A stretch of 11,336 nucleotides of DNA from Ettlia oleoabundans (lineage: Eukaryota; Chlorophyta; Chlorophyceae; Chlamydomonadales). Positions 1-7,560 of this stretch are shown one piece after another. The notes below the pieces were generated by a model, which was not told the DNA's origin, made no database searches, and was given only the letters and a program-made list of their open reading frames with translations. Every line of letters begins with the position of its first letter. Position 1 is the first letter of the stretch. The translations under genes were made by a program, and so were the position numbers. The DNA lies in contig JAAMXP010002360.1 in assembly GCA_019693395.1 (NCBI GenBank), positions 2,265 through 13,600 of the forward strand. The letters run 5' to 3'.

Positions 1-1
1 C

Positions 2-466
2 ACCAACCCAACCCAGCTTAAGCACTTTTACGCAACACAAGGTGCCACCCACAGCAAGGTCAAGGAGCGCATGCAGGGCAGCTGGGCGCACCTGAGCGAC
101 AAGTGGGCCTGGTTTATGCGGCTGGACATCCTTGACCTGCACTCCAACACCAACAACCTGGCAGAGCGTGGGTTTGGCCTCATCAAGTATACAGACCTCA
201 ACCGCAACACGCAGAGCACCATCCATGAGTTGGTGCACACCCTGCTGACCAGGACAGTCGCCCGCAACATTCAAAACCGCGCCCATATGCTGGCTGGCCG
301 GGTTGTAAGCGGGCAGCAACGCCAAGTGCAGCGCACGGAGCGGGCAGTGGAGGAGGTGGCAGCCAGCGGGGCTGTTGCGGCAGTGGGTGGCCCACCTGGC
401 CTCACAACAGTTACCAGCCAGGGGGGCAGCACCATGGTGTGCCTAGGCGACCTCAGCTGTTCCTAG
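2..466 (+). CDS. MULE/SWIM-type transposase, C-terminal fragment (5' partial)
   Basis: This frame is open from the left edge of the window to a TAG stop, giving about 154 residues, so the start lies outside. The central part reads W..LSDKWAWFMRLDILDL, then NTNNLAERGFGLIKY, then LNRNTQSTIHELVHTLLTR. A W...W pair followed by an N-T-N-N-x-x-E-R-x-F/x-G-x-I-K-Y box and a Leu-rich helix is the pattern I know from the end of MULE-like transposases and related algal SWIM-domain proteins, just before the zinc finger. No CxC...CxH SWIM finger follows: the last 50 residues are Gln/Ala/Val/Gly-rich, so the end is either divergent or decayed. A donor-like CTACAG|GTGAGT lies a few bases after the stop. 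A role in DNA transposition is inferred from the family resemblance only. Moderate confidence. Confidence 0.55.
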   Translation, partial: TNPTQLKHFYATQGATHSKVKERMQGSWAHLSDKWAWFMRLDILDLHSNTNNLAERGFGLIKYTDLNRNTQSTIHELVHTLLTRTVARNIQNRAHMLAGRVVSGQQRQVQRTERAVEEVAASGAVAAVGGPPGLTTVTSQGGSTMVCLGDLSCS

Positions 467-691
467 CTACAGGTGAGTTGCTTGCACTGGCAGCTGGCTG
501 GGCGAGAAGGTGAAGTATTGTGGTTGTTGGTTCAGCGCTGGCTGGGCAGAAAGGCAGGCAGGTACCTAGCCGCTACGTTGATTGCCGTTCAATTGCAGGC
601 TGGGGCATGGCGGCCCCCCCCCAACAGCGGTCACGTCCGCCCTCAATCTCCCCACACTGTGAGTGGATGCCAAGACTGGGTCGACAGGTTT

Positions 692-696
692 TGTAA
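692..696 (+). terminator. Possible TGTAA poly(A) signal after the transposase fragment
   Basis: TGTAA is the usual chlorophyte nuclear polyadenylation word. This one lies about 226 bases after the TAG stop of the transposase frame. The 467-786 interval otherwise holds only a C9 run (614-622) and no convincing gene. Since a 5-base word is common by chance, the assignment is weak. Confidence 0.25.
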
Positions 697-786
697 TAAC
701 GGTGCAAGGAGGGCGATGCTTTCGTCTCCTGTGGTACTTCACGCCACAACGCCGACTGTCCAGCCCAGAGGAAGCAGGCAAGCCAA

Positions 787-1221
787 TTAACGCACTGCCC
801 ATGCGCCGCACAGCACCTTTTGGACATGTTCTTCCATCTGACTGGAAAAGTTGCTATCCTTTATTCCACTCCTAATCAGAACTGAGCTGCTGTGCATTGC
901 CATCTGACCGAAGGGGGTTGCCATCAGCCAGACGGCAGGTGGTGCGGGCAACCTTGGCACAGGACCACATCCAGTGGGCAGCGCTGAAGTCAAACCCATA
1001 GTGTGCAGCATGGCGTGAAGGGAGTGGACGACTCGTGCTATGATGGGGTGAAAGGTGCTGTGCAGGTAGGTTTCAAATCCCACCAAACCCATGTAGCTTG
1101 AGCCCAATGCGGCGGCCACAAGAAACACAGACAACCACACAAGCTGCAGTGCCGCAGACTTCATCAAGTGCCCTGCCCCGTAGTGCGCAATGAGCTTCTC
1201 CCCGCTTGGTTTCTTCTGCAT
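787..1221 (-). CDS. Small putative membrane protein, paralogue A of the duplicated pair
   Basis: The frame from the ATG at 1221-1219 to TAA at 789-787 encodes 144 residues. The start was chosen because this ATG is conserved in the paralogue at 9646, and because an in-frame TAA (1314-1312) lies upstream here. Residues about 24-50 (LQLVWLSVFLVAAALGSSYM and onward) are a strongly hydrophobic probable membrane helix. A second, weaker hydrophobic stretch follows around residues 59-80 and leads to LPTGC, which lines up with LQTGC in the paralogue. The C-terminus is rich in Met, Ser and Pro. The first ten residues (MQKKPSGEKL against MQNTLSEEQL) are recognisably shared; beyond that, identity is low although length and layout match. 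No family is recognised. There is no minus-strand TGTAA between 467 and 786, and the frame could be a decaying copy. The frame also stays open upstream of the ATG to 1311 with conserved sequence, so an upstream spliced exon is possible. Confidence 0.4.
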   Translation of the reverse strand: MQKKPSGEKLIAHYGAGHLMKSAALQLVWLSVFLVAAALGSSYMGLVGFETYLHSTFHPIIARVVHSLHAMLHTMGLTSALPTGCGPVPRLPAPPAVWLMATPFGQMAMHSSSVLIRSGIKDSNFSSQMEEHVQKVLCGAWAVR

Positions 1222-2669
1222 GGGAGCCAGGTGCAGGTGCCGGCAGGTGGTTGAGTTGGGGGTTGCTGCTTGCAACGAGCTGCGCACCTCAGCAGTGGCA
1301 GCGGCAGCAACTTAGTCATTGCGCACAAAGCATTGAAGCCTGTAATGATGTCTGGGTCAGCCAGGGCCCGTCAAAATGCCCAATTGGTAAACCAACCTGC
1401 TCAGCTGCAGGCTCTTGGGCAGCCTCAGGCCCGGGTGCTGAAGCCGTGACCACCACGCGCGGTGCCGCCCTTGCACAGGTGCCGCCGCCGCCGCCGCTGT
1501 GGAGTGGGCGTCCTATTGCAGCTGCCTGCGAGCAGTATGGGCTGTGTAGGACGATTCAGAGGTCTTGCACAGGCGTCAGGAGCTGCCAACCTGCCTTGCA
1601 GCACTGAAATTCAAGTGAGCACGAACGCACCTCCTGCCAGCAGGTGAAATTCCCTCACAGCAAACCTCGGCCACAAGAGCTTTCCTGACTTCAGCAGCTA
1701 TACCTGGAAGGCAGGCAGGCCTCTGTTGCCCGAGACTAGCGGGGTCTGGGCTGCGCGGCCAGCTCCAGGCCACGCCAGGCCAGCTACAGCCCGAGCACAG
1801 TGCATGGCTTGCATGCAGTCACAGCTGGTGACCGCACTTGGCCAGTCCCAAGACTGCTTGATCGATAGTGCAGCTCAGTAGCTACACAGGTCGGCCTGTG
1901 CTTTTAATAAAGCTTTTCGCGGTTTGGCTTCGTCAAGAGAAGGAGAAAAGGGTGTGGATTTCAAGCAGTGTTGGCAAGTGGAGATTATGGGCGGCATGCG
2001 CGCGGGGCAGAGCGGGACAACATGAAGGCCTACAATTGCAGGCTTTGCATTGGTGCCATCCTTCCATACAGCCTGACTGCCCCTGCATTTTGAAAAGTGC
2101 TCTTTCATGCGCTATCGCCAGCGGGACTCAAATCTGCAGCACACTGCTACTGGCGCAGGGAAAGGTGCTGTCGTGCAAGGTTGCTTGCACTGCACTGAAA
2201 CCCATTTAATGCACATGCGCGTTGCGTGGCACAGACGAAAAGGAAGGCAACTTGTCATAAATGCAATCACTAGCAGTCAACACTGGCAAGAGGTTGGGAG
2301 GCACAAAGTACTGCTTGGAAGGTGCTGGAGCAGGCAATACAGCGAGGACTTGGCAACTGGTGACCCCCTCCACCTCTGAAGTAGGACATTTACTGATGGC
2401 ACCGCTGCTGCACATGATGCACAGCAAGGCGTCTGCCATCCAACAGGCTACTGTGCCGCTGCACTGCCCTCCTGCTGCTGCAGCCAATCGCGGCACTCCT
2501 CTGCTGTGCCTTGCGGGTGTGCCAACTGCCATTCTGATCGGCGCAACACCTACAACCCTTTAATACTAAAACCAGCACATGAGTCTGCCTGGAAGAAAGC
2601 CATGCACATCCCCTTCAAGCCTGCACGGCGGCCCCCCCTGCTTGATTTGAAGTGCAACAAACACGGTAT
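1221..2669. repeat. Copy A of a long direct duplication (partner 9646-11336)
   Basis: This stretch repeats in the same orientation at 9646-11336. It begins abruptly at the ATG codon of the flanking minus-strand gene (TGGGAGCCAGGTGCAGGTGC against TGGAAGCCAGGTGCAAGTGC) and continues at least to the right edge of the window in the partner. Similarity is patchy: 1650-1900 and 1981-2480 are almost identical, while 1310-1370 and about 1910-1980 are diverged with small indels. Copy A lacks about 218 bp present at 10981-11198 in copy B. The copy differences introduce stops or many replacement changes in the plus-strand frames, so those frames are probably not coding. The block likely holds the promoter, leader and perhaps 5' exons of the minus-strand genes. 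No terminal repeats, integrase or primer-binding site are seen, so these are not convincing LTRs. Confidence 0.9.
1370..1453 (-). other. Frame-conserved block in copy A, candidate 5' exon of the minus-strand gene
   Basis: Read on the minus strand, 28 codons give VVTASAPGPEAAQEPAAEQV followed by GLPIGHFD. The partner at 9803-9886 has the same length, and the replacements are mostly mild (E/D, I/V, F/Y), with some silent changes. Just upstream, copy B has a 12-base insertion that keeps the frame. This suggests selection on a protein at some time. The frame is interrupted before it reaches the start codon at 1221, so either an intron or decay intervenes. Confidence 0.3.
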
Positions 2670-2874
2670 GGTGAGCTTCTCCCCACCTGCTTGCCAATCC
2701 AGCAGCGGTTTCCATTGCCAGCAGTTGGAGATGCCGTAAGAGGTCGTAGCATTCATCAACACATCACCTAACCAAACGATGGATGCCATGAAATGGGGCG
2801 GGCAGCGTGGGGTGGAATGGGGTGGGGCACGCTTGACATAGTTGAACTTCATGTGTGCGCGATAGATAGGCACA
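2670..2874. other. Intergenic stretch with no supported gene
   Basis: This holds the right flank of the duplication and the region beyond the 3' end of the minus-strand gene at 2952-3720. A minus-strand open frame covers 2550-2948, but its part inside the duplicated block is broken by stops in copy B, so I do not call it. I see no RNA gene or clear element here. Confidence 0.5.
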
Positions 2875-2879
2875 TTACA
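2875..2879 (-). terminator. TGTAA poly(A) signal of the minus-strand gene at 2952-3720
   Basis: TTACA on the plus strand reads TGTAA on the minus strand. It lies about 73 bases after the inferred TAA stop at 2954-2952, a typical spacing for a chlorophyte 3' UTR, and it supports transcription on the minus strand. Confidence 0.45.
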
Positions 2880-2951
2880 TAACAGGAAGGAAGGCTTGTA
2901 GGCATGCAAGACAAAAAAACTTGCGCGGCAGCCGGGCTTTGAATCCACTTT

Positions 2952-3720
2952 TTACTCGGCAAGAAAATTCCCAGCACCACCCACAGCCATGGGCAAATCG
3001 TCCAAGGGCCCATCAGCCGCCACACCGCCCGCTTCTCTACGTTATAAAGCATAGCCCTGCTCAACCATAAGTGAATGACACTCACCTGCGCTGTGTTCCC
3101 AATGCATCCGGCCCGTCGTCTGAAGGCTCCGCCGCCACAGTCGCTGCTGCAGCAGCTGCCGGTGATGGTGCCCCCTGGTCTCCCTCTGCGCCAAGCCCCG
3201 GGTTGCTGTGTAGCGGGGCTGCCGTCACGCAGCCGGCAGGCCACAGCTGTTTGACTTGGCGTATGACCCGCCCTGAGCCGATGCGGAGTTCCTCTGCGGC
3301 TGCAGGGTAGGCAGGCAGGCAAGTGGGGGGCAAGCGAAGCACAGCGGGAGGGCAACTAGCAGGCTGGCAGCCGAGAAGGGAGGCAGGCAGGTGGCGGGCA
3401 GGCAGGCAAGCAGGCAGGCAGGTGGCGGGAAGGCAGGCAGGCAGGCGGCAAGGCAGGGAAGGCAGGCAGGCAGGCGGGCAACCAGGCTGCAGGTACCTCC
3501 AGTCCTAGGGATAGGCACACCGACAAGCAACGCCGCAGAAGCACTTCGCGCGACGACATCACACAGACAACGCTTCATCCATCTCTGCTGCAGCCCATTC
3601 ATGCAGCTGCCGAGTGCCCCACACACCTGGCACGCCATCCTGCAGCTGCTGGTAGACCGCCCCAAGCTCTGCCATCTGAATGTGCAGCGCATCCACGGCT
3701 TCTGCGTCCTTCGCCTTCCA
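2952..3720 (-). CDS. Unrecognised spliced gene, 3' part (three exons; 5' end missing or displaced)
   Basis: Three minus-strand blocks join in phase. Exon 1 (3720-3627) begins after CTATAG, encodes WKAKDAEAVDALHIQMAELG and a further 11 residues, and ends at CCAG|GTGTGT in phase 1. Exon 2 (3299-3086) begins after CCTGCAG, encodes AEELRIGSGRVIRQVKQLWP and then an Ala-, Gly- and Asp-rich tail, and ends at GCGCAG|GTGAGT in phase 2. Exon 3 (3036-2952) follows AACGTAG, encodes a Gly/Asp/Leu-rich end (AADGPLDDLPMAVGGAGNFL) and stops at TAA. Together they give about 130 residues. The start looks helical and possibly coiled-coil; the end is acidic and low-complexity. No family is recognised. The last intron would be only 49 bases, which is short; without it the protein ends at TGA 3084-3082. 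No 5' exon or start is visible: a LINE remnant lies immediately upstream in the same orientation and may have been inserted in an intron or broken the gene. Confidence 0.4.
3308..3482. repeat. GGCA/TGCC microsatellite-like array inside an inferred intron
   Basis: The plus strand carries runs of GGCA interrupted by GGTGGCGGG and GGAA spacers, densest at 3381-3480. On the transcribed minus strand this is a TGCC/CCTG array filling most of the 327-base inferred intron (3626-3300), just before its acceptor, where it may act as the pyrimidine-rich tract. It also creates long Cys-Leu-Pro-Ala-rich open frames that are artefacts of the repeat. Confidence 0.8.
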
Positions 3721-3896
3721 CTATAGCGCCTCGCGCACCACATGCGCGACATTGCAACAACAGCATAATGGGCAGGGAGACGAGGTTAAGCAATCAGGTT
3801 TGCACGGCCTAAGCAAAAAACATACATGGCGCAGGAAACACGGGCGCCCAGAGGATAAAAGGGTCTCAGCATCATAGTAGTATAGTCTTATAGGCA

Positions 3897-4806
3897 AAAG
3901 AAGATGAGGCGCATGGGCTTGGTTTTGCCGGTGTTGATCTTTAGCCCCCACTTGTCGCACCACTGCTGCAGAAGCTGTAGCTGCCCTGTAGGAACTTAAG
4001 CAAGGTGACCGAAGCACCATGTCATCTGCAAACAGCAGGCGGCCAACCACGCTGCTGCTGCCCCAAAAACTGGGAAGGTTCAGCTACCTTACTGCATTCA
4101 CCACTGCCGCTGCCAGCACGGCTGCCTGCTGAACTCATTGATGTGCAGTCCAAACAGAATGGGAATGAGTAAGCACCTCGGCTGCAGGACCTGGCCTGAA
4201 GCGGGGTGAGAGCCCTGCCGCCATGCGCACCTACATGGGGATGTCAGCATTCAGCGGCTGTACCGCCTGCAGTCCCTGCCGACGAGGCCGCACGCTGTCA
4301 GCTTGTTCCAGGGGTGCTGCCTCGGGAACGTGTCATAGGCCTTCTTGAAATCCATGCATGCCCACAACTGCTGCCCTTGCCAGCAGAGCTGGTCAGCCTG
4401 TCTTAACACCAGCACTGCAATGCACTGCGCCACAGTTGGAAGCCAAACAGGCCCGCGGCTCTGCTGCCGCCGGCCTCCGCCCAGGTCAATGCGGTGGTCC
4501 AGGATGGCTGCAAACAGCAATGGTGGAGGTGTGCCCACAGCAATGCCGCACACGCTGTCGCAGCGGCCGGGGTGCTGCGTCTGCCTTGGGAATGGGGGCA
4601 ATGGTGCTGAGTGCAGCGCTGGGTGGCAGCTGCCCCAGCTTTATCCGGGCATTGATTTGCACTGCAAATCGGGGTTCAGCTTAGCCACAGCTGCATCGGG
4701 TAACCAGGGTAGCACTGCTGCCAGTCGCTGCCTTGCGCAAGTTGACCTGCTTGACGCACGCAGCCACCTCTCCAAGGCAGAAGGGTGCGTGCATGGCTGC
4801 GTTGAG
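3897..4806 (-). pseudogene. Non-LTR (LINE) retrotransposon reverse transcriptase, decayed
   Basis: Minus-strand fragments match successive regions of a LINE reverse transcriptase, in order but in different frames. LNAAMHAPFCLGEVAACVKQ (4806-4747) resembles the region before RT motif 1. VQINARIKLGQLPPS and LSTIAPIPKADAAP (about 4660-4577) match the NxxLxxGxxPxxW...IPK segment. CGIAVGTPPPLLFAAILDHR (about 4547-4488) matches the YRGI...K.F..IL..R segment. MDFKKAYDTF (4355-4326) is motif A with its catalytic Asp. CLLIPILFGLHINEF (4175-4131) is motif B (GCPLSPILF-type). LLFADDMVL (4038-4012) is motif C with the FADD catalytic pair. LQQWCDKWGLKINTGKTK (within 3980-3897) is the thumb-proximal region. 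At least three frameshifts and a stop after the A motif make it non-functional. No endonuclease domain or poly(A) tail is seen, so the copy is truncated at both ends. Its parent would have copied RNA into a nicked target site. Confidence 0.85.
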
Positions 4807-5297
4807 GGCCGATACGTCTGGCTGCTGCTCACTGTTGCTGCCTGCGGGAGGTGCGGGCGGAGGGGGAGGGCCGCCAGCAACCGCCACAAACTGGTGCTAT
4901 TTTGCTTGGTTGGCAGCAGCGGTCGGTCCGGGCCTGTGGCGCAGCAGCCGGTCCTGGCCTGTGGCGCCTTGGCAGGTTCGCGGGTCATGTGCTGTGAAAG
5001 CCAGAATCTGGAGAAAGTGCCACCAGGAAATCTTCGTTTGGGGTGTGAATTGGAATTGAAGTGGGTTGCTGCCGAAACCCTGCATTACGCTCCCACAAGG
5101 GCGTAACCTTTGAAGTAAAATAGCCAGGGCGCCCTCACTGGAAGATTGCCGAAAAGTGCGCACGAGGGCGAGCCGCCAACGTGAATCAACCTTTCCTGTT
5201 CCCAACTTGTTCCTCCTCCTCTTCCAAGGCACTTTACCTGCTTCTTGCCTCTTCGCTGGCGTCGGCGGGTCCGAGCCAGACGTGAGCAACTTGTAGC

Positions 5298-6038
5298 ATG
5301 ATCTCCACAACGGCAGGCAGCCGCCTGTCGTGCCCCAGGCGTCTGCTGCTTTCTAGCAGGCTGCCCCCGTGTCGTGCACCCAGCCCAACCTGTGGTAAGC
5401 ACTCCTCGCTCTGCCTGGCCAGGCCTGGCCGAACGCCCAACGCTTTTCAGCCAGGCTGGTTATGCCGTGATGCGAAGCTGTTGTTTAAGCCGTGTCATTT
5501 GGTTGGTGCGCAGTGGTTGGTAGCCAAGTGGGCGGCAGAGCTCTCGACTCGCCAAGCAACCTGCACGAGTTATTTGAATATGTCTTTACATTCCGCTTGC
5601 GTTCAAGCTTCTGAGTATATGACACTGTATAAACCTTCCTGTGCAGTCATTCGCAAGCAGCACAGCATGGTGGACATGGCATGCAGCTCAGCCGGGCGGC
5701 CACTGTCCCTGGTGTTGGCAGCAAACTCCTCAGCACGCGCCCCACATGTGCCATGTTTGGCAACAGCAAAAGCTGAAGCAGCAGGCGGGAGCAGTGCAGA
5801 ACAGCGTGAGAAGCAGCAAAAGAAGCCTGCACACTGGAAAGATTTCTTGTTGGTTGCTCACATGGTGCTCGTGTTTGCCTCTCTTGTGGGGCTGTTCGCG
5901 CTGATTGTGGTACCCGCTGCTGTCATGAGAGGCCAATACCAATTTGCATATTTCATGTTGGACGTGTCAGCATTCGTCGTGTTCCTCTTCATATTAGCTA
6001 CAGGTCTAAACACCCTGTTCTTGGGCTGGATCAGTTAG
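5298..6038 (+). CDS. Putative organelle-targeted membrane protein with two transmembrane helices (two exons)
   Basis: Exon 1 is 5298-5394 and exon 2 is 5647-6038, joined at ACCTGTG|GTAAGC...CCTTCCTGTGCAG|TCATT to give 162 residues. Residues 1 to about 75 are rich in Ser, Arg, Ala, Pro and Cys and poor in acidic residues, typical of an algal chloroplast or mitochondrial transit peptide; VPCLATA around 68-73 could be near the cleavage site. Residues about 78-95 are charged and Gln/Lys-rich. Helix 1 spans about 99-123 (FLLVAHMVLVFASLVGLFAL and onward). A short MRGQYQF loop follows, then helix 2 at about 134-158, ending at GWIS. The exon 2 frame is intact and a TGTAA lies 213 bases after the stop. 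No family is recognised. The intron is a multiple of three with no stop, so an unspliced 246-residue form is possible. The ATG at 5298 is the first in frame, with no in-frame extension supported. This is the most convincing intact gene in the window. Confidence 0.6.
   Translation: MISTTAGSRLSCPRRLLLSSRLPPCRAPSPTCGKHSSLCLARPGRTPNAFQPGWLCRDAKLLFKPCHLVGAQWLVAKWAAELSTRQATCTSYLNMSLHSACVQASEYMTLYKPSCAVIRKQHSMVDMACSSAGRPLSLVLAANSSARAPHVPCLATAKAEAAGGSSAEQREKQQKKPAHWKDFLLVAHMVLVFASLVGLFALIVVPAAVMRGQYQFAYFMLDVSAFVVFLFILATGLNTLFLGWIS
5395..5646 (+). other. Inferred phase-1 GT-AG intron, 252 bp, without in-frame stop
   Basis: The donor is G|GTAAGC and the acceptor is a pyrimidine stretch ending CCTTCCTGTGCAG, preceded by a possible branch site in TATATGACACTG. 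The 3' half is more AT-rich than the flanking exons. Because 252 is divisible by three and the frame stays open, splicing cannot be proved from reading frame alone. Confidence 0.55.
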
Positions 6039-6250
6039 AAGCGTCCTTATGTGCCCTATGTGCCCCTGTCTCATTGGCCTTTCGCGCCCCATATGCGGCC
6101 CTGTCTGAGCTGCTTCAGTATCACTTTCACACCTTTCTATGCCACATGATAACATTGTGCCACCCTAGCCTGAAGCATCTGTACATTCCTTTGATGGCAC
6201 GCGCCTTCACCACCCCTGTCCTGCCGCTGTAGCATATGTCTCATACTGTT

Positions 6251-6255
6251 TGTAA
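6251..6255 (+). terminator. TGTAA poly(A) signal for the 5298-6038 gene
   Basis: The word sits in CTGTTTGTAACTTGG, 213 bases after the TAG stop. Bases 6039-6250 are a plausible 3' UTR with T-rich stretches and no open frame of note. Confidence 0.5.
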
Positions 6256-6270
6256 CTTGGCAAACAAATT

Positions 6271-6499
6271 GTGTGCATGTTCTCAGTACGTCAAATGAAG
6301 CTGGCAATGGTGGGGAGTTGGCTGGCTAGGCTGGCCTCCGCCATCCCCTCCACCCCTACAACCACATGATCACAGGCGGCCTTGAGCGAGGGCAGCTGCA
6401 AACAAGAGGCAACTGTGATGCAGCCCGTCTGCATCATCTATTACGTTTCGCCCGGTTGCCTGTTGTGATGCACTTCAAGCACGTACACGGAACACAGAG
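6271..6499. other. Spacer with no supported gene
   Basis: I see no gene, repeat or RNA here. The right end (TACACGGAACACAG before 6498) could serve as a splice acceptor for the open frame that follows. Confidence 0.4.
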
Positions 6500-7186
6500 G
6501 TGCACGTCCACATTGGTGGCAAAACTTTCAACCTAGTGGTGCAACATACCATCGGCCGTGGACTTTCAGGACCTATCAGCTTACCCCCTGCTTACCTGCC
6601 GCACCCACAGTGCAGCTGGCGACATGGCAGGCCAGGAAGAAGCAACCTTCAGGGGCGAGGTCTGCTGACACGTGGAAAGGGAAGTGATCCTGTTCCATGG
6701 GGCGTGGCAGAGCCGGCGGCAGTGGCGGCATCTCCACTAGCAGTTATGCAGGCAGCACCTGCACAGCTTTCACAGGGTGCTGCCGTGGCAGCTGGCATTG
6801 GGGCAGGCGGCAGCTGCACCTCACCTTTTGACTGCCGGCTTGGCCCCATACCCCCCGCCCCGCACTCTCACCTGCAGGCCGGCCAAACCTCTTATAGAGC
6901 GTTGCGGGACGCTGAAATCCCGGCACCTGCTGTCCAGGCGATGCGGGGCCGCCTCATGGCCTTCCTACACAGGAACGTTCCTCAGATGAGGTTGCCAGCT
7001 TGCGTGCAGGCATGGAAGCACCTTTCACAGCGGAGGAGGGGTTGGGGCCTGCCAAGCTCACACCAGCATGCAAGGCTGCGCTTGGCCCACTTTCCCTTTC
7101 AAAGGGAAAATGCTCCACAGCCTTGCACGGACATGTGTAATGCAACGCTCTTGCTGAAGCAGATTGCCCTCCTCATGCGACAGTGA
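6500..7186 (+). CDS. Unassigned open frame, possibly an exon of an unknown gene
   Basis: A frame of 228 codons is open from GTG 6500 to TGA 7186 without an initiating ATG near its left end, so if real it is an internal or terminal exon; AACACAG just upstream could be an acceptor. The start (VHVHIGGKTFNLVVQHTIGR) and the part from about residue 125 (SYRALRDAEIPAPAVQAMRG) look coding-like. The middle is Ala/Gly/Pro/Gln-rich, as algal linkers often are. No domain, signal or membrane segment is recognised. A TGTAA lies inside it (7136-7140), which argues that the last part might be 3' UTR rather than coding. A competing short frame (AGDMAGQEEATFRGEV, near 6625-6675) suggests splicing could differ. 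Low confidence. Confidence 0.22.
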   Translation: MHVHIGGKTFNLVVQHTIGRGLSGPISLPPAYLPHPQCSWRHGRPGRSNLQGRGLLTRGKGSDPVPWGVAEPAAVAASPLAVMQAAPAQLSQGAAVAAGIGAGGSCTSPFDCRLGPIPPAPHSHLQAGQTSYRALRDAEIPAPAVQAMRGRLMAFLHRNVPQMRLPACVQAWKHLSQRRRGWGLPSSHQHARLRLAHFPFQRENAPQPCTDMCNATLLLKQIALLMRQ

Positions 7187-7560
7187 TGCTGTGCCGCGAA
7201 ACTGAAACTTGAACCTTTCTGGGCCAAGTAGCACCGCTCCCGATAAGCTGAAGTTCCCTTGCAAGCCCGCCACAGCAGCGCAGCCTGTTTACAGCTCCTA
7301 GGCACGAGAAAAACAAACCATTGTTCCCTACACGCATCTGCAGTCACCAAAGTGTCAGGCTGCATAACCCAGCTGCATAACCCAGTCAGGTGCTGCTCTA
7401 AGGCCCCGCAGCCGGTCCCCATTCTGCCACGCTGGTGGAGGGGGGAGGGCGGCATGGTGCGATCGGCAGGCGCCGTTGCTGCCCACCTGCCCTCAGGGTG
7501 CTCTCTCCCTTGTTTGCCGGCCACGTGCTGCACTTGCCGCTGCCAAACTGGCATCGCACC

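Noticed and set aside
2107..2379. A plus-strand frame open in both duplicated copies (also 10558-10839)
   Set aside because: Nearly all differences between the copies are replacements, several of them radical (C/R, L/P), and the two ends differ, as expected for non-coding DNA.
2261..2563. A 100-codon plus-strand frame in copy A
   Set aside because: The equivalent region in copy B is broken by stops soon after the halfway point.
3225..3752. A minus-strand frame with long Cys-Leu-Pro-Ala repeats, resembling a cysteine-rich secreted protein
   Set aside because: The repeats are a direct translation of the TGCC/CCTG array in an inferred intron. The flanking parts are out of the coding-like frame.
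4345..5106. A 253-codon plus-strand open frame
   Set aside because: It lies antisense to the reverse transcriptase motifs and its translation has no recognisable pattern, so it is a shadow of the decayed LINE.
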